Of a stretch of 50,000 nt of DNA, positions 34,321-45,491 are shown one piece after another. Below the pieces are notes generated by a model. It had not been told where the DNA came from. It made no database searches and saw nothing but the letters and a program-made list of their open reading frames with translations. Position 1 is the stretch's first letter; each line of letters starts with the position of its first letter. The DNA is from Cryptococcus deneoformans JEC21. Lineage: Eukaryota > Basidiomycota > Tremellomycetes > Tremellales > Cryptococcaceae. The position numbers were made by a program, and so were the translations under genes. The DNA lies in assembly GCF_000091045.1 (NCBI RefSeq), contig NC_006687.1, positions 1,060,001 through 1,110,000 of the forward strand, read 5' to 3'.

Positions 34321-36575
34321 ATGCAGCCGCCAGCAATATACAATGTAAGCCCACATTCAATCCCCACAGCCTTCCTAACACGTCCACAAGCATCACCGTC
34401 TCCCACCAGCAGGCACGCCATCACAACCCAGCGTCCTGGCGCAACCGTCCACTGCAAGATTAAATGAGCTATTCGATCTCATCAGACAGGAGTACGAGAC
34501 ATTGGGAACGGATGGCAATATCTGGAAACAGCAGAGAGACGAGTACGAGGCGAAGGGTGAGTCTATATTCCGGGGGTATATCTGATGATCCTTGATTCAA
34601 TCTATAGTACAATCACAAATCAATGAGCTGGGAATGATCAGACAATCTCTCTACGAACTCGAGGCTAACCATGCCAAGATTCGTCAAGAGTACGTTGCTC
34701 TTTGTTTCTTCGCACTTGTGATTCACGCTAACATCATCTGCGCATTCAGGTACGAAACAGAAATCGCAAGGTTGAGACGTGAGCTTGAGAGTCGTGGTGG
34801 ACCCAGTTCTTCAGCGCCTTCTGGAGCCGCTGCCGCCCTCAACAACCCTTCTTCACCATCAGATTTGCATCGGCCTGGTGAAGATAGGCCGCCTTTCGGT
34901 ATGACTCTGCCCGGCCCTACTCTCAATGGTTTAGATGCTGGTCGATGTGAGTTTGTTGAATTTGGGAAACTTTCAGTGTGCTAATATCTGTTCTACGGTA
35001 GCCCGCTCACCCTATCCTAATCCCACCGCTGGCCCTCCCATCCTTCGTCCCCCTTCCGCAGCAGACCGTGACCGTGAAAGGCGCATCACACGTCCACCCC
35101 AATTCAACGCCCCTCCTTCCCCACCCGTCCACTTGTCCGATCTTGATCCCGACAATGTATCAAGAGAACTGAGAAAAGAGGGCTCGGATTGGCAAGCGAT
35201 GTGGAGTAGTCAGATGAGAAAGCAGTTGGACGTGACTTTGGTGCACACGCTCGAGCATGAGACGTGAGTTCTGCTTGTTGCTATTTAAGTGCAAAGGACG
35301 CATCCATGTTAACGAGATTGCAGTGTCGTTTGCTGTGTCAAATTCTCAAATGATGGAAAGTACCTTGCAACGGGATGCAACAGGACGGCGCAAATCTACG
35401 ATGTCAAGACTGGCGCACGAGTATCGTGAGTGTGGCTTCCTTAGCACATGCTGTGTTCGACAATAGTAATAGATGCTAATGCAAGTTTTCTAAAGGACCC
35501 TCCAAGATGATTTGGCCAATCGCACTGGCGATCTGTATATCCGGAGCATATGTTTCTCCCCTGATGGCAAATTTCTCGCCACCGGTGCTGAGGACCGACA
35601 GATTCGAGTGAATCACCTGCTCGCTTTATATCTCAACGTAGCTTTGCTGATATAATGTTACAGATTTGGGATCTTAAGCAACGACGCATTTGCCACCTTC
35701 TCCAAGGTCACATGCAAGAAATCTATTCTCTCGATTTTTCCCGTGATGGTCGATTCCTTGTTTCCGGTTCCGGTGACAAGTCTGCTAGGATCTGGGATGT
35801 TGAGAAGGGCACTTGCGTGTTCAATTTGCAGATTGAAGACTTTATTCACAATGAGCATGGACCGATTGATGCAGGTATTACTTCTGTCGCTTGTGAGTTA
35901 ATCCCATGACGCTTTATTTGTCTTTGCTAGATACGCTGACTGGCTGTAGTGTCTCCGGATGGGAAACTTGTCGCTGCAGGATCTCTGGACACGATGGTCC
36001 GGGTGTGGAATGTTTCTACAGGTCAGCAGGTTGAGCGACTGAAGGGTCACAAGGATTCAGTCTACAGGTGAGCTCGGATGTTACCGTGCACGACGTCTAT
36101 CTTGACTGAATGCCTTTCAGTGTTGCATTCTCTCCGGATGGAAAATGTCTTGTTTCTGGCTCTCTGGACCGGACTTTGAGAATTTGGGATTTGACTGGTA
36201 CAAAGCGAGAGGTAGAGTCTCTTCCCCCAGGAAAAGAGGCTCAAAAGAACCTGGGTACTTGTCAATCTACTCTTAACGGACACAAGGTGCGTTGAAATCC
36301 TTTTTTTTTCCTCGTACAAAGTTTTAACATTCATATAGGACTATGTTCTCTCCGTCGCCATTTCACCTGACGGCCAGTGGGTCGTCTCCGGTTCTAAAGA
36401 CCGTTCCATTCAATTTTGGCACATTTCTACCGGTCAAGCCCAACTTATGCTCCAAGGCCACAAGAACTCTGTCATCTCTATCGATCTCGCGAGGAGTGGA
36501 GGGTATCTTGCGAGTGGAAGTGGTGATTGTATGGCGAGGATCTGGAAGTACGAGCCCATTCCTGGGAGAGATTAA
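34321..36575 (+). CDS. TUP1: TUP1, WD40 transcriptional corepressor
   Basis: Eleven exons: 34321-34344, 34391-34556, 34608-34689, 34750-34946, 35002-35263, 35324-35425, 35496-35607, 35664-35892, 35950-36067, 36121-36286 and 36339-36575, giving 564 aa. The N-terminus has the Tup1 tetramerisation/Ssn6-binding helix ([18 protein letters not shown] through [12 protein letters not shown]). A Pro/Ser-rich linker follows, then [20 protein letters not shown] (the conserved pre-propeller segment). Seven WD repeats follow (for example [39 protein letters not shown]), ending [13 protein letters not shown]. With Ssn6 it represses mating, filamentation and nutrient genes; in C. neoformans it affects mating-type-dependent traits. 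Exon 1 encodes only eight residues, and intron 1 needs an AAG acceptor to stay in frame. Confidence 0.97.
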
Positions 36576-38145
36576 AGACATTGTCGTGTGGTGCGGGGTG
36601 AGTCTCCCCAGGCAGTAGCGCTTAGTGCACGCTATAAGGTTAGAAGCTACAGAGTACAAGGTAGAGAGCTCAGATTTGACGTAAAAAGTTAGAGAAAGGA
36701 GAAGAAAAGCGACAACGAAGAAACAGGGCTTTGAAGGATCGGGGCGTAGTTGTAGGGTTGCTTGTAATCGAGGAGTGTTCTCTCAGATACGGTATACGCG
36801 TAGTATATACATCAGAATCTTTTTTGATTCGTTTTTGTCCTTCGGGCGCGGGTAGTTTGTGTTACGGATGAATCTTTTCCATAATCAAACTGTGTGGTAG
36901 AGCCATAGCGTAGTCAGTAGCGTTATTTTTGTTTGCCGTATTATCAATGTAAGACATAAAAGGTCCCGTAACTGGCATAATCGGCTCTCTGTACTTCCCG
37001 TACTAGCCGTATCTTTCCATGATGGGCGGTGGGCGCTGTGACTGCTGCTGAGAAGTCTCCTCCGGTACGGGCTGCGGAGGTGACTCGCTCGCTATTGTAT
37101 GATGTACTTTTGCTTCCTAATTACTCCTCTCCTCCACCACCCTCCCGTCCTGGCTCCTGCAGGGATCCATCATAGACCACCATAGACAAACAAAGGCACA
37201 TTCTTTTTTTGAGCCTTCGCCGAAATATGCGGGCTGATCCATTGACGGGCTGAGGGCCTTAGGGTATTATTGCGACATGGCAGGAATAAATCCTTGACCT
37301 GATCTAATTTAACGTCGTTGACTTCTGGAACGATCTTGTAACGCAGGCAGACCATCCGCTCAAGTCTCCTTTACTGCCGACGCTCGAGCCTCCGCTGTGC
37401 ACGCGTACGTCAATCTACTATCTCGTAAGCCATTAAAAAGTGTTTCTTCTTCCTTTTTTTTATCATCTCGTATTTCAAAACCTCATTGCGCAAAGAGGCA
37501 AGGCATGCAGGCGGTCCATCTTTTTTCTTTGGTATCAAATGTATGTGTTGTATCTTCTGCACGCCCCTGGCCCTTGTTCTGTATTTTCAGGATCTACTTG
37601 CGGCACATGTTTGGCAAGAGCACAGGGCCCAGCAGTCAAACGAAGGCGACTAATTACAACAGGGAAACTGATTTCTATGGTACAGGGTAATTTGACGCTT
37701 AAGTCCTGAACACCTCACTCAGATCTCGGATTCACCGCCGCTTCTCCCTTTTCCTCGCAGCCCCTTTTGTTCACATCTATTACCTATCTAACAGCCTGTC
37801 GATCGAAGCGTCGACTAGTCCCAATTCATTACTCACAAATCGATCATCTCGTACTATTTAGACGTACTATTACGAGAATACGAACGCTATTCAATAGTCG
37901 AGATTGCTAAGCCGGGTTGGCGATAATCGACAAGCAACGATCGATTAAACGCTGTGTGGAACGCGAAACACGGGTACCGGGAAGAGTAGGAAGAAGGAGG
38001 CAATAACGTTGTCTTTATCTTCTTTACCTTTTTCTGCGTTATGATGCCGTACGGGCTGTAACATTCCGCACCCGTAACCCGAGGGCCGAGATTCGTTTTG
38101 GAACAAATCAATTAATATTTAAAAGCAGAATTCGCTTGCAAGAAA
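36576..38145. other. 1.57-kb interval without a recognisable gene, after TUP1
   Basis: The largest gene-free stretch here. It contains the TUP1 3' UTR on the left and the promoter of the gene at 38146 on the right. ORFs at 37397-37709 (+) and 37170-37355 (-) lack family features or convincing splice context. A CT-rich and T-rich zone lies at 37440-37540. It may hold a long regulatory region or a non-coding RNA; nothing decisive is visible. Confidence 0.5.
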
Positions 38146-39849
38146 ATGGAGAGCGAAATAGATTGGGTATGTCATCCGCATACGCTTAGAAAACCCTTTC
38201 AAGAAGGTCACAAGAATGGGATTCTGGGAAGAGATAGTCTAGACATACAATTCTCGACCCGCCAACTTCAGGAATCCGACCGTGGTAACTGTTCCACCCC
38301 CAGTTCTTCTATTATGCCGAACATCGTCCTTCCCTATCCCACAAATACATTCGCCAGACATCCATCTTCGAATTCATATTTCCCTCCCATATCTCCCACT
38401 CGTCCCCGCCCAAAGCCAACTAAGCCTAAGTTATCGGACATCCTTCTCCCCCGCCCTACTCTCCGTACTACAACGTCCATGCCTCTTTTGAAGCCGCCAA
38501 CAATGGCTCCAGAAGGAGATAACGAGAAACAAGGACGATTAGGGAAGTTGAGAAAGATGGGTTCGGATCTGTTGATGAAAGCAAGATTGAAGAGGGGCGA
38601 CAACTGGGCTGAATGGGAAGTCGTGGATGCGTCGGAAGGAAGCATGTCTAACAGACGACGAAGCTCTGTCCAGGTTGACAGAGGGTTGAAGAATGAGAAG
38701 AGGAGCTCAAGAATTCCATGGCCGCCTTCACCATCTTTTGAGTGGAGGGTTGGAGGCGACGATTCAAACTCGACTTCCGACGGATCCCAACGTCCGACAT
38801 CGTTCCCTTCATTTGCATCTTTCCTGGAAATCCCCGCTGGTACAGGGCTTGAACGCAGCGGCTCTGACACCAATTCTGGATCGGGAGAAGGGTCAGGATT
38901 TACCTCTTCCAGGGAAGAATGGCGATCGAGTACTATAGAGCCGTTTATCTCTTCATTCCCCTTCCCTCCAACTCCTATGACAAGGAAACAACTGGTACAG
39001 CAGTTCAATGAAGACCCGCCTCTTCCTGTAGACCATCCTTTTAATACCGGGAAAACACCAAAGCTGGCAGGTGCTCCAACATTACCTCAAGGGGTGCATT
39101 GGAGAGAGGACATTATCGGGACTCCGAAGCTGCCCCATACACCTTCAACCACTCAATCTCCCCGCTCACTTATCACGCCCCGTACACCACAAACTCCTCG
39201 TAATCAAAAGCTTCAATCTCGTCAGGCTACTCTATCTTTACCCATCACACCCAGTTCCAGTTTCTCAGATGGCCCTTCTTTAGATTCCAACCAGCTTTTA
39301 TCAGCACTTTCTGCCGTTCTGTACCTTCGTTCTGTACTCTACACCCATGCGGCTTCAGCACAAAGTCTTCTTGAATCACATGCAGAAGTATTACCTGGAT
39401 TTGTGTATCGGAGTCTTTCAAGACAGATTGATCAGTGGTGGACAAAATGGCGAAGTGTGTTGAATAACATGGGCGCCCAGACCGCATCCGCTCTCCTTCA
39501 TCTCTCTTCTCCACCCCCTCCCCCTCCGTCGCCTTTACCTCTACCAGCAGATACGATCAATTCGCCTATCCCCTCACCACTCACTCATGACACACTTCAA
39601 AGGCTTATATGGTCCTTGGAAGAAGCTGGTCAAGTCCCTTCGTTCACTTTTGCGAGAATGTTTGGCAAGTCTGCACAAGTGAGACTACGAAAGTTGGAGG
39701 ATGAAGAAGTGTGGGAAGCGACGCGGAAAGGGTGGAGAGAGTATCAGGATGATGAGTGGGGCTGTTTGCAGAGAGAAGTATGGAGGGAGTCCGGCGATGT
39801 TCGCGTCTTTGGACTTGCTGGAAGGAAGGGCAAGAAGGGCATCATGTGA
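38146..39849 (+). CDS. Uncharacterised Ser/Pro-rich protein
   Basis: Intronless ORF of 567 codons ending TGA 39847-39849. The first ATG is 38146. An in-frame ATG at 38314 (MPNIVLPYPTNTFARHP) may be the true start, because the residues before it look random and a GTATGT donor-like site follows codon 7. The N-terminal half is basic and Pro-rich with PTRPRPKPTKPKLSD and a KLRKMGSDLLMKARLKRGDN amphipathic block. The middle has TP-rich stretches (TPRTPQTPRNQKL), likely CDK/MAPK sites. A folded-looking helical C-terminus runs from NQLLSALSAVLYLRSVLYTH through YRSLSRQIDQWWTKWRSVLN to the end, split by a Pro run. I do not recognise the family; function unknown. Confidence 0.75.
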   Translation: MESEIDWVCHPHTLRKPFQEGHKNGILGRDSLDIQFSTRQLQESDRGNCSTPSSSIMPNIVLPYPTNTFARHPSSNSYFPPISPTRPRPKPTKPKLSDILLPRPTLRTTTSMPLLKPPTMAPEGDNEKQGRLGKLRKMGSDLLMKARLKRGDNWAEWEVVDASEGSMSNRRRSSVQVDRGLKNEKRSSRIPWPPSPSFEWRVGGDDSNSTSDGSQRPTSFPSFASFLEIPAGTGLERSGSDTNSGSGEGSGFTSSREEWRSSTIEPFISSFPFPPTPMTRKQLVQQFNEDPPLPVDHPFNTGKTPKLAGAPTLPQGVHWREDIIGTPKLPHTPSTTQSPRSLITPRTPQTPRNQKLQSRQATLSLPITPSSSFSDGPSLDSNQLLSALSAVLYLRSVLYTHAASAQSLLESHAEVLPGFVYRSLSRQIDQWWTKWRSVLNNMGAQTASALLHLSSPPPPPPSPLPLPADTINSPIPSPLTHDTLQRLIWSLEEAGQVPSFTFARMFGKSAQVRLRKLEDEEVWEATRKGWREYQDDEWGCLQREVWRESGDVRVFGLAGRKGKKGIM

Positions 39850-40003
39850 TCATGGCAGCGGTTGATGGTACCCATAACAGTTCAAAACTGGTGAGTAATT
39901 TGTTGTTACCATAAGTGAACATGATGCAGTGCTGATGCTTCAATGTTCAGTTTATTCATTTCAAAACATAGGACATCGTTCAGGCTTATCATTCATCTAT
40001 AGT

Positions 40004-43000
40004 CTAGAACAAATCCACCTCGTCCTTTGCATACCCTCGAACACCCCTCACACGCCCTTCAAATCCAAACAAGTCACCCTCGTACGCAACCCAAGCCTTC
40101 TCATTCTCTCTCAAAGCGTTGTTGTTCTCGTTGAGTCCTAACAACTCTTCGAGGTTGTTGGACACAAGGGCCAAAGCCGACGATTTAGAGAAGATTTCCG
40201 GGGAATTGGCGTAAACCCATGCAGCGTCGTATCGCGTGTTGCGCGCTTGCCATTCTTCAACGATACCAAGGCCAACTTTCTGTAAGATGGTCAAGCGTCA
40301 GTCAGTTTCAAAATTAAACAAAATTGGGAAAGACCGTACGACGCCATGAGAAACAAGGTATGATGGAAGAGTGTGGTTTGAAAGAGGAGGACCAGGAATT
40401 ATGCGACGCTGGTCCCACTCTTCAGGGTAAGATCTACTGGGGGCGACGATGACGCCAATGTCCTCGTCGGCAAGGTCTTGAGCAATCTAGGTACATGGTG
40501 AGCGATCGTTTCTCCTCCCTTAGTTCAGAAACATCTACTTACGAGCCAAGACTCGTGCCCTCCCAAAATGGTGATCTTCACCTTCCTTCCCACTTCCCTC
40601 TTCAATCTCACCAAAGCACTTATCACATCGGCAGAAGAAACTTCCACGACCAACCTCAATTCTCCATTCGCCACCTTCTTGAATGCCCGTACCGTTTCAG
40701 TGTGGCCTTCGACTTCGCCAAGCAAGAGACGTCGAAGGATGGCAATCTTCGAAGAGATGGATGTAGGAGTGTTCTCGAGAGAGAGATGAAGCGCTGCAGA
40801 AGGGTTCTGGATAGCATGCCGGGCGAGAGGGTGGGGAGCAGAGGGAGAGAAGGAGAAAGAGAGGCCAGAGATAAGTGAGGTGGAGATGGGGTAGGCGACG
40901 ATGGTAGTTACACCGGAGCTGTAGGCGAGACTAAAACATTCTTGTCAGAAGGGCGATGAATAACTCTTGAATAACACTTACAGCTCGTCCTTGCCGCCGA
41001 ACTGAGCGCCATCGACTGCGTGTACCAACATACCGTCAGTATACTCCCCAGCGTCCTGCAATGGATCGTATGCTTTCTAAAAGTGTCTGTTAGGTGTCTG
41101 AATCCAATAAATATGCACACTACTTACTCCGTCGGTAGTGGACTTCTCCTGTCTGATCTCCATTAATCCGAGGTAGCTTCCGACACTAATCATACCAGGT
41201 GCAATGCTACCGCCTTTCAAGTCGATGACCTCAAAGTCCAAATCTTCTTCCACAGTACATTTGCCAACGCAAATAATCTCCCCGCTCTTGACGATAACAT
41301 CGCCCTTCTTGCCCTGTTCGAACACAGAAAGATCAAACTTGTCGGTGCCGAGGTAGAAAGCGGTGACACCTTGGAAAAGAATATTGTTTGCAGACTTTTT
41401 TGGGCGCCTGTCAGGGTCACCACGAGTAATGATAGCTTCAGCAATCTCGTCATCCCACTTGCCTTCGGGGAAGATCTCTTGTGCCTCAGCAGGCTTTTCC
41501 ACCACATGAGGCTTGAGGATTTGAGGAATTCCATCGATGTAAGTCTGCTTAGGGGTAGCTCCTAACGAGAGAGGGAACGAGTCCCAAACAACCAAATCGG
41601 CATCGTAACCTTCGCGAACATAGCCAAGACGGTGATCAAGGCCCATCGCTTTGGCAGGGTGAGTAGTGACAGCTCCAAGGGAGTGGGAGAAGTTCAATCC
41701 GTAGTGGTGAGCTTGGGAGGCTTCATAGACAAGGTAACGCGAGTCGAGAACAGGGTGATCGGACTTCATGATGACAGATAAGCCATTGTCGGCAAGGATC
41801 TTGGGAGCGAACTCGGTACCCCGATACGCCTCTCGCTTGTACCTGGCGTTGGTCGCAAAGATTGCAACCGCAGGAGGCACAGGGCCCCAAGCTTGCTTGA
41901 GTAGGTCAGGTACGAGGTAGACTTCGTGCGCGTGGTGGAATGCTGCGATGGGGAATTCGTACTCGTTGGAGATTCGTACAAGAGTGTTGAGGTCAGTGGT
42001 CTCATAGCAGTGGATGTTGACCTTGACATTACCCCTGATGACATCAGCCAGAACTTCGTACTCGAGGCTGGTAGGGAAGGGTTCTTTCTGACTCTTAGGG
42101 TCGGCACACCACCTGTCTTGGGCGTCCTTTAGCTCCTTGCCTTCTGCATAGGCTTTTCGGAAGTCGTAGGCCGCATCCATACGCTTGGCGCCGTAGACAC
42201 GAGCAGGATTTTCACCACAAGCATGCTTGATGTGCCGCCAGGAATGAGTGCGTTGCCAGGTGCCATTACCAGAAGAGTCAATTACGAAGGGTGGCTCAAC
42301 TTGCATGCTTTGGGGAGTGTTCTCATAAGTCCATCGTGGCTTGAAGGCTGCAGCTTGTCCACCGATAGACCCTGATTCAACATCACATCAGCACGATGAT
42401 CGAGTAAATGTAAATGAAGAAACTTGCCAGCTGAACCGGGCAAAACGAGCATTGTTGTGATACCACCAGAGATAGACAAATTGAAAGCAAGATCATGAGT
42501 GTTGAAGCCGTCAAACGATCTCAACCAAGGTTGGGTGTTGCCGCGGTGAGAATTGGTATCAGAAGAGCCCTTGAGACCAGGGGCAGAGTCGAGACCCATG
42601 TGAGAATGGGTATCCACGATACCTGATAGAAGAGGCATCAACCATCTTTCATTTTCAAAGGGGCATCTACTCACCTGGAGTGACCCAAGCCCCATGCAAT
42701 TCGACCTCATCGTACTCAGAACCCTTCAATATCTCATCTAACTCCAGTGTAGACCCCATCTTTCGAATCACACCATTATCCAAAAACAGGTCTACACCCT
42801 GGAGGATTTCGTTTCCATCATCTTCACCAGTCCAGACAGTTCCATTTTTAAGCCATACAGGCTTCGTCCCAGGAACGAACCTATCGTTTTTCTCTCGTTT
42901 GCTGTCGAATCGCTCAAAATGAGGAGGCGGCCTAGAGATGATCTTGCATTGCTCGATACCTTTGGTGATGAAGTCGGGCAAGGGCTGAGGTTTGCTAGGA

Positions 43001-43224
43001 AAGGGGAAGGATACATTCTGGCTTACGTAGAGAGCGAGAGCGAACAAACCCAAACCAGTGAAGAAGACCGTACGCATCTCGCTCCTTGTCGAACCGGACT
43101 GCCGCGGCTTTGTACGGCGGTCATCGTCGTAATCTGGAGGACTGTTGTCGGGGTTGAGGGGGGCTTTCTCAATGTCCTCGCTGTATGGGAGACGAGAAGC
43201 TGTATTCCTCGCCTGTATAGGCAT
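40004..43224 (-). CDS. Membrane-anchored amidohydrolase-family protein
   Basis: Start ATG 43224 (MPIQARNTASRLPYSED); an extended ORF start at 43311 is TTG. A cytosolic tail of about 50 residues precedes one TM anchor (RTVFFTGLGLFALALYVSQ), so the enzyme domain is lumenal or extracellular. The amidohydrolase core shows KPVWLKNGTVWTGEDDGNEI, then IVDTHSHMGLDSAPG (HxH metal ligands), KVNIHCYETTDL, FPIAAFHHAHE, IMKSDHPVLDSRYLVYEASQ (Asp ligand candidate), and YDADLVVWDSFPLS. A second composite half follows, with GMISVGSYLGLMEIRQEKS and SSGVTTIVAYP, ending VRGYAKDEVDLF. Short introns lie at about 42370-42430, 42630-42675, 41077-41125 and 40290-40340, among others. Related to imidazolonepropionase-like proteins of fungi; substrate unknown. 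Convergent with the gene at 38146. Confidence 0.88.
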
Positions 43225-43583
43225 GCTAACGAGGCTTATGGATGAAAGAATTGCGATAATGAAAGAGGACAGAAGATAAGAATGTTCGAATCTTGTTCGC
43301 GCCCTGTCCAAAGGCCTCGTTCCTCCGTTCCTCGCTTATCAGAAGAAAAAAGATCACATCATTTCGGCCATAACCGCGCCGACACGATTTTGATTTTTTT
43401 TTTTAAACCACCAGTACAGCGGCCGAAAATCCGACGTCTACACTTTATGTATAAAGAGAGCACCTACAGCAATGCTTATAACACTGACATAGGGCTTCAT
43501 AATAAGATGGGGACATATTTATATCCTTACATGCATGGTGTGACATATTATACAGAATACAAGCCAGTTTCGATTTACAAACA
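43225..43583. other. Intergenic region upstream of the amidohydrolase gene
   Basis: 359 bp between two minus-strand genes: amidohydrolase promoter and IME4 3' UTR. Contains a T run near 43391-43403. A B-box-like GTTCGAATC at about 43284 has no A-box partner. Confidence 0.6.
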
Positions 43584-45289
43584 TTATTGCTTTGAAGGCA
43601 CAAAAGTGAATTTCTGTTTGGGATATGCCTTGACAAGACGGTCGTACAAGTCTGGTTCTGCTATTTGAGAATCTCCGACTGGACAAGGTGTCAGCGTTTA
43701 ATTGGGTATTATGCGAGAGGAAGGTTAACTCACGCTGATTGCCAAGTGTGACCCATCCGGGCCTAGTATTGTGCTTCCTTCCAAACAATTCTGTCCGTCA
43801 ATATCAGCACTTGAGTGTTTCCTTACGTTCGGGCAGTTCTATACCAACCTAGCTTCCTTCCTTTCGGCGCCAGTCGCTCAATAACCCCATAGACTTCCTC
43901 CGGCTTCCTGCTTGTTTCCCTTACTTCCGCAACCACCACATCGGTATCCACACATTTCCTCAGATGTCGAAGAGCGGGTTCTGTGTCCCATGGAATAGGT
44001 GCATCACGTGGAAAGTTCTGAGGGAGTTTGAGGCCTACAAGAAGATGCTCGCACGTGTGACTATTTATACACCATCAGCGTCCAGTCTTCGACTGTGAAA
44101 AAAGGCAAACAGACTTTAACCAATGCCCAGTTCTTCCTGTCCTAATCAGCCTTTGCAGTTGATTTGTCTTGACCCAAACCAGTTCATCCACTCGTTTATA
44201 GCCCCAGTGCGCAAATACAACTCTGCCTAACTCCATCGCTCGTCCAGTAACCCATAGACAAAGAATACCCCAGTCAGGCTGAAGAGAACGGATAGGCATA
44301 TTCCGCATCTCGTCATCCGTTATAGTGCCGTACGGAAGAGTCATGTGGATATCCTAAGGAGAAGGATTCAATCACATTGTCTATTCGGAAATATTATGGA
44401 AGTTTGACTCACCCACGCAGGATCGGCGACAATCACTTGGAATCTAATTGACAGCGTCTGAGTACCTCGTCCCATTACTGGCATGAACATGACTCACTGT
44501 CCCAGAAGAGAGTAGTCGAACCTCCTCAGATCACAGTTGACCCATTGCGCCACATCTGCTTCCTTGTCTTGCCTTTCTACATCTTCATCCCCCAGTACCC
44601 TCTTCTTCAAATAGCCAGGCATGACGGAGGGATACCCTTCAGGTAAAGGCTGAGTACAACGAATAGTGGAAGGGGTAACTTGAAAATGCTGGTATCTGCA
44701 ATCTTTAGTCCCTCCGCGCGGGCCTGAACCATCCCCCAATGAAGGGTTCTTAGTGAACATCGGGTCGCCGTAGCATAAGTTTAGGTATCTATGTTGGGTC
44801 AGTGGGGAAAAAAATATTGATGGTCCAAGGCGTACGAGCAGAAACCAAGGGTAGAGTCTGTCCATGGTCTCTGTATGGGATCAAAATGGGCCTTCCAGCA
44901 CCTCATCAGTATGAAGAATACCCTTGTTGATCCTCTTGGCACACCTTGGTACATTCGTGTCGCACTTGTTTACATGCCGCGAGCGTTGTTGATGGGCATA
45001 GCGGATTGAACAAGGGCGGTAGACACGATGTAGATATCTATCATGGACGTCTGTTCAGCGTAAACCTTCAAAATGCACGAATCTACCCACAGCCAAGCGT
45101 CGCAATTTGCTTTTGGCCGTCTCTCTGTCGAGAAGCGAGTTCAGCTCGAGGATGGATTCGTCCCGTTCTGCAACGTTTGTGTCAGTTCCGTTATTCAAGA
45201 TGACGCTGCTTCAACGTACTTTGTCCCTTGCTTGAAGAAGGGGCAAGAGTGGGGAGAGGAGGAGTAGGTGGGCGGCTAGGAGACTCCAT
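43584..45289 (-). CDS. IME4: METTL3/IME4-type mRNA N6-adenosine methyltransferase (MT-A70)
   Basis: Installs m6A in mRNA; in yeasts it drives meiosis. Exon 1 is 45220-45289, exon 2 is 45087-45167; later exons follow short introns. An N-terminal CCCH-like zinc-finger segment matches METTL3 order: PWTDSTLGFCSYLNLCYGDP, then TKDCRYQHFQV. The MT-A70 core follows: AQWVNCDLRRFDYSLLG, VIVADPAW|DIHMTLPYGT, TDDEMRNMPIRSLQPDWG, LCLWVTGRAMELGRVVFAHW, and RVDELVWVKTNQLQRLIRTG. It ends FGRKHNTRPGWVTLGNQ, then LYDRLVKAYPKQKFTFVPSK, stop TAA 43584-43586. The catalytic tetrad reads Asp-Pro-Ala-Trp rather than Asp-Pro-Pro-Trp; the intron lies immediately after the Trp codon. Head-to-head with SDHAF4 (202 bp). 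Confidence 0.95.
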
Positions 45290-45491
45290 TGTATGATAAT
45301 TTGCTGTAACAAAGCAGATGTGAGATTTGTTGTTGCAGAAACTGTCATCTTACGCTGCGTCACACTGGGAGACCTCCACTTTCGCTTGTCCGCCCCGGGC
45401 CTCTATCTCCTCTTTCCCCGAAACTCATTTTCCACTCTCCACGCCACTTCACGACCACATCTTCTGTGTATAACCAACACGAACCGAAAAC
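45290..45491. promoter_or_regulatory. Divergent IME4/SDHAF4 promoter
   Basis: 202 bp between two start codons; CT-rich toward the SDHAF4 side (about 45400-45450). No specific operator recognised. Confidence 0.55.

Noticed and set aside
37397..37709. Short ORFs read as a gene in the gap after TUP1
   Set aside because: Two overlapping frames of similar length, low-complexity Ser/Phe content, no splice or domain support.
43281..43300. tRNA B-box-like GTTCGAATC
   Set aside because: No A-box, no acceptor-stem pairing and no CCA-side symmetry nearby; it falls in a leader region upstream of the amidohydrolase.
43225..43311. N-terminal extension of the amidohydrolase, including a second hydrophobic segment
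   Set aside because: The extended ORF starts at TTG and the ATG at 43224 gives a complete domain with one anchor.
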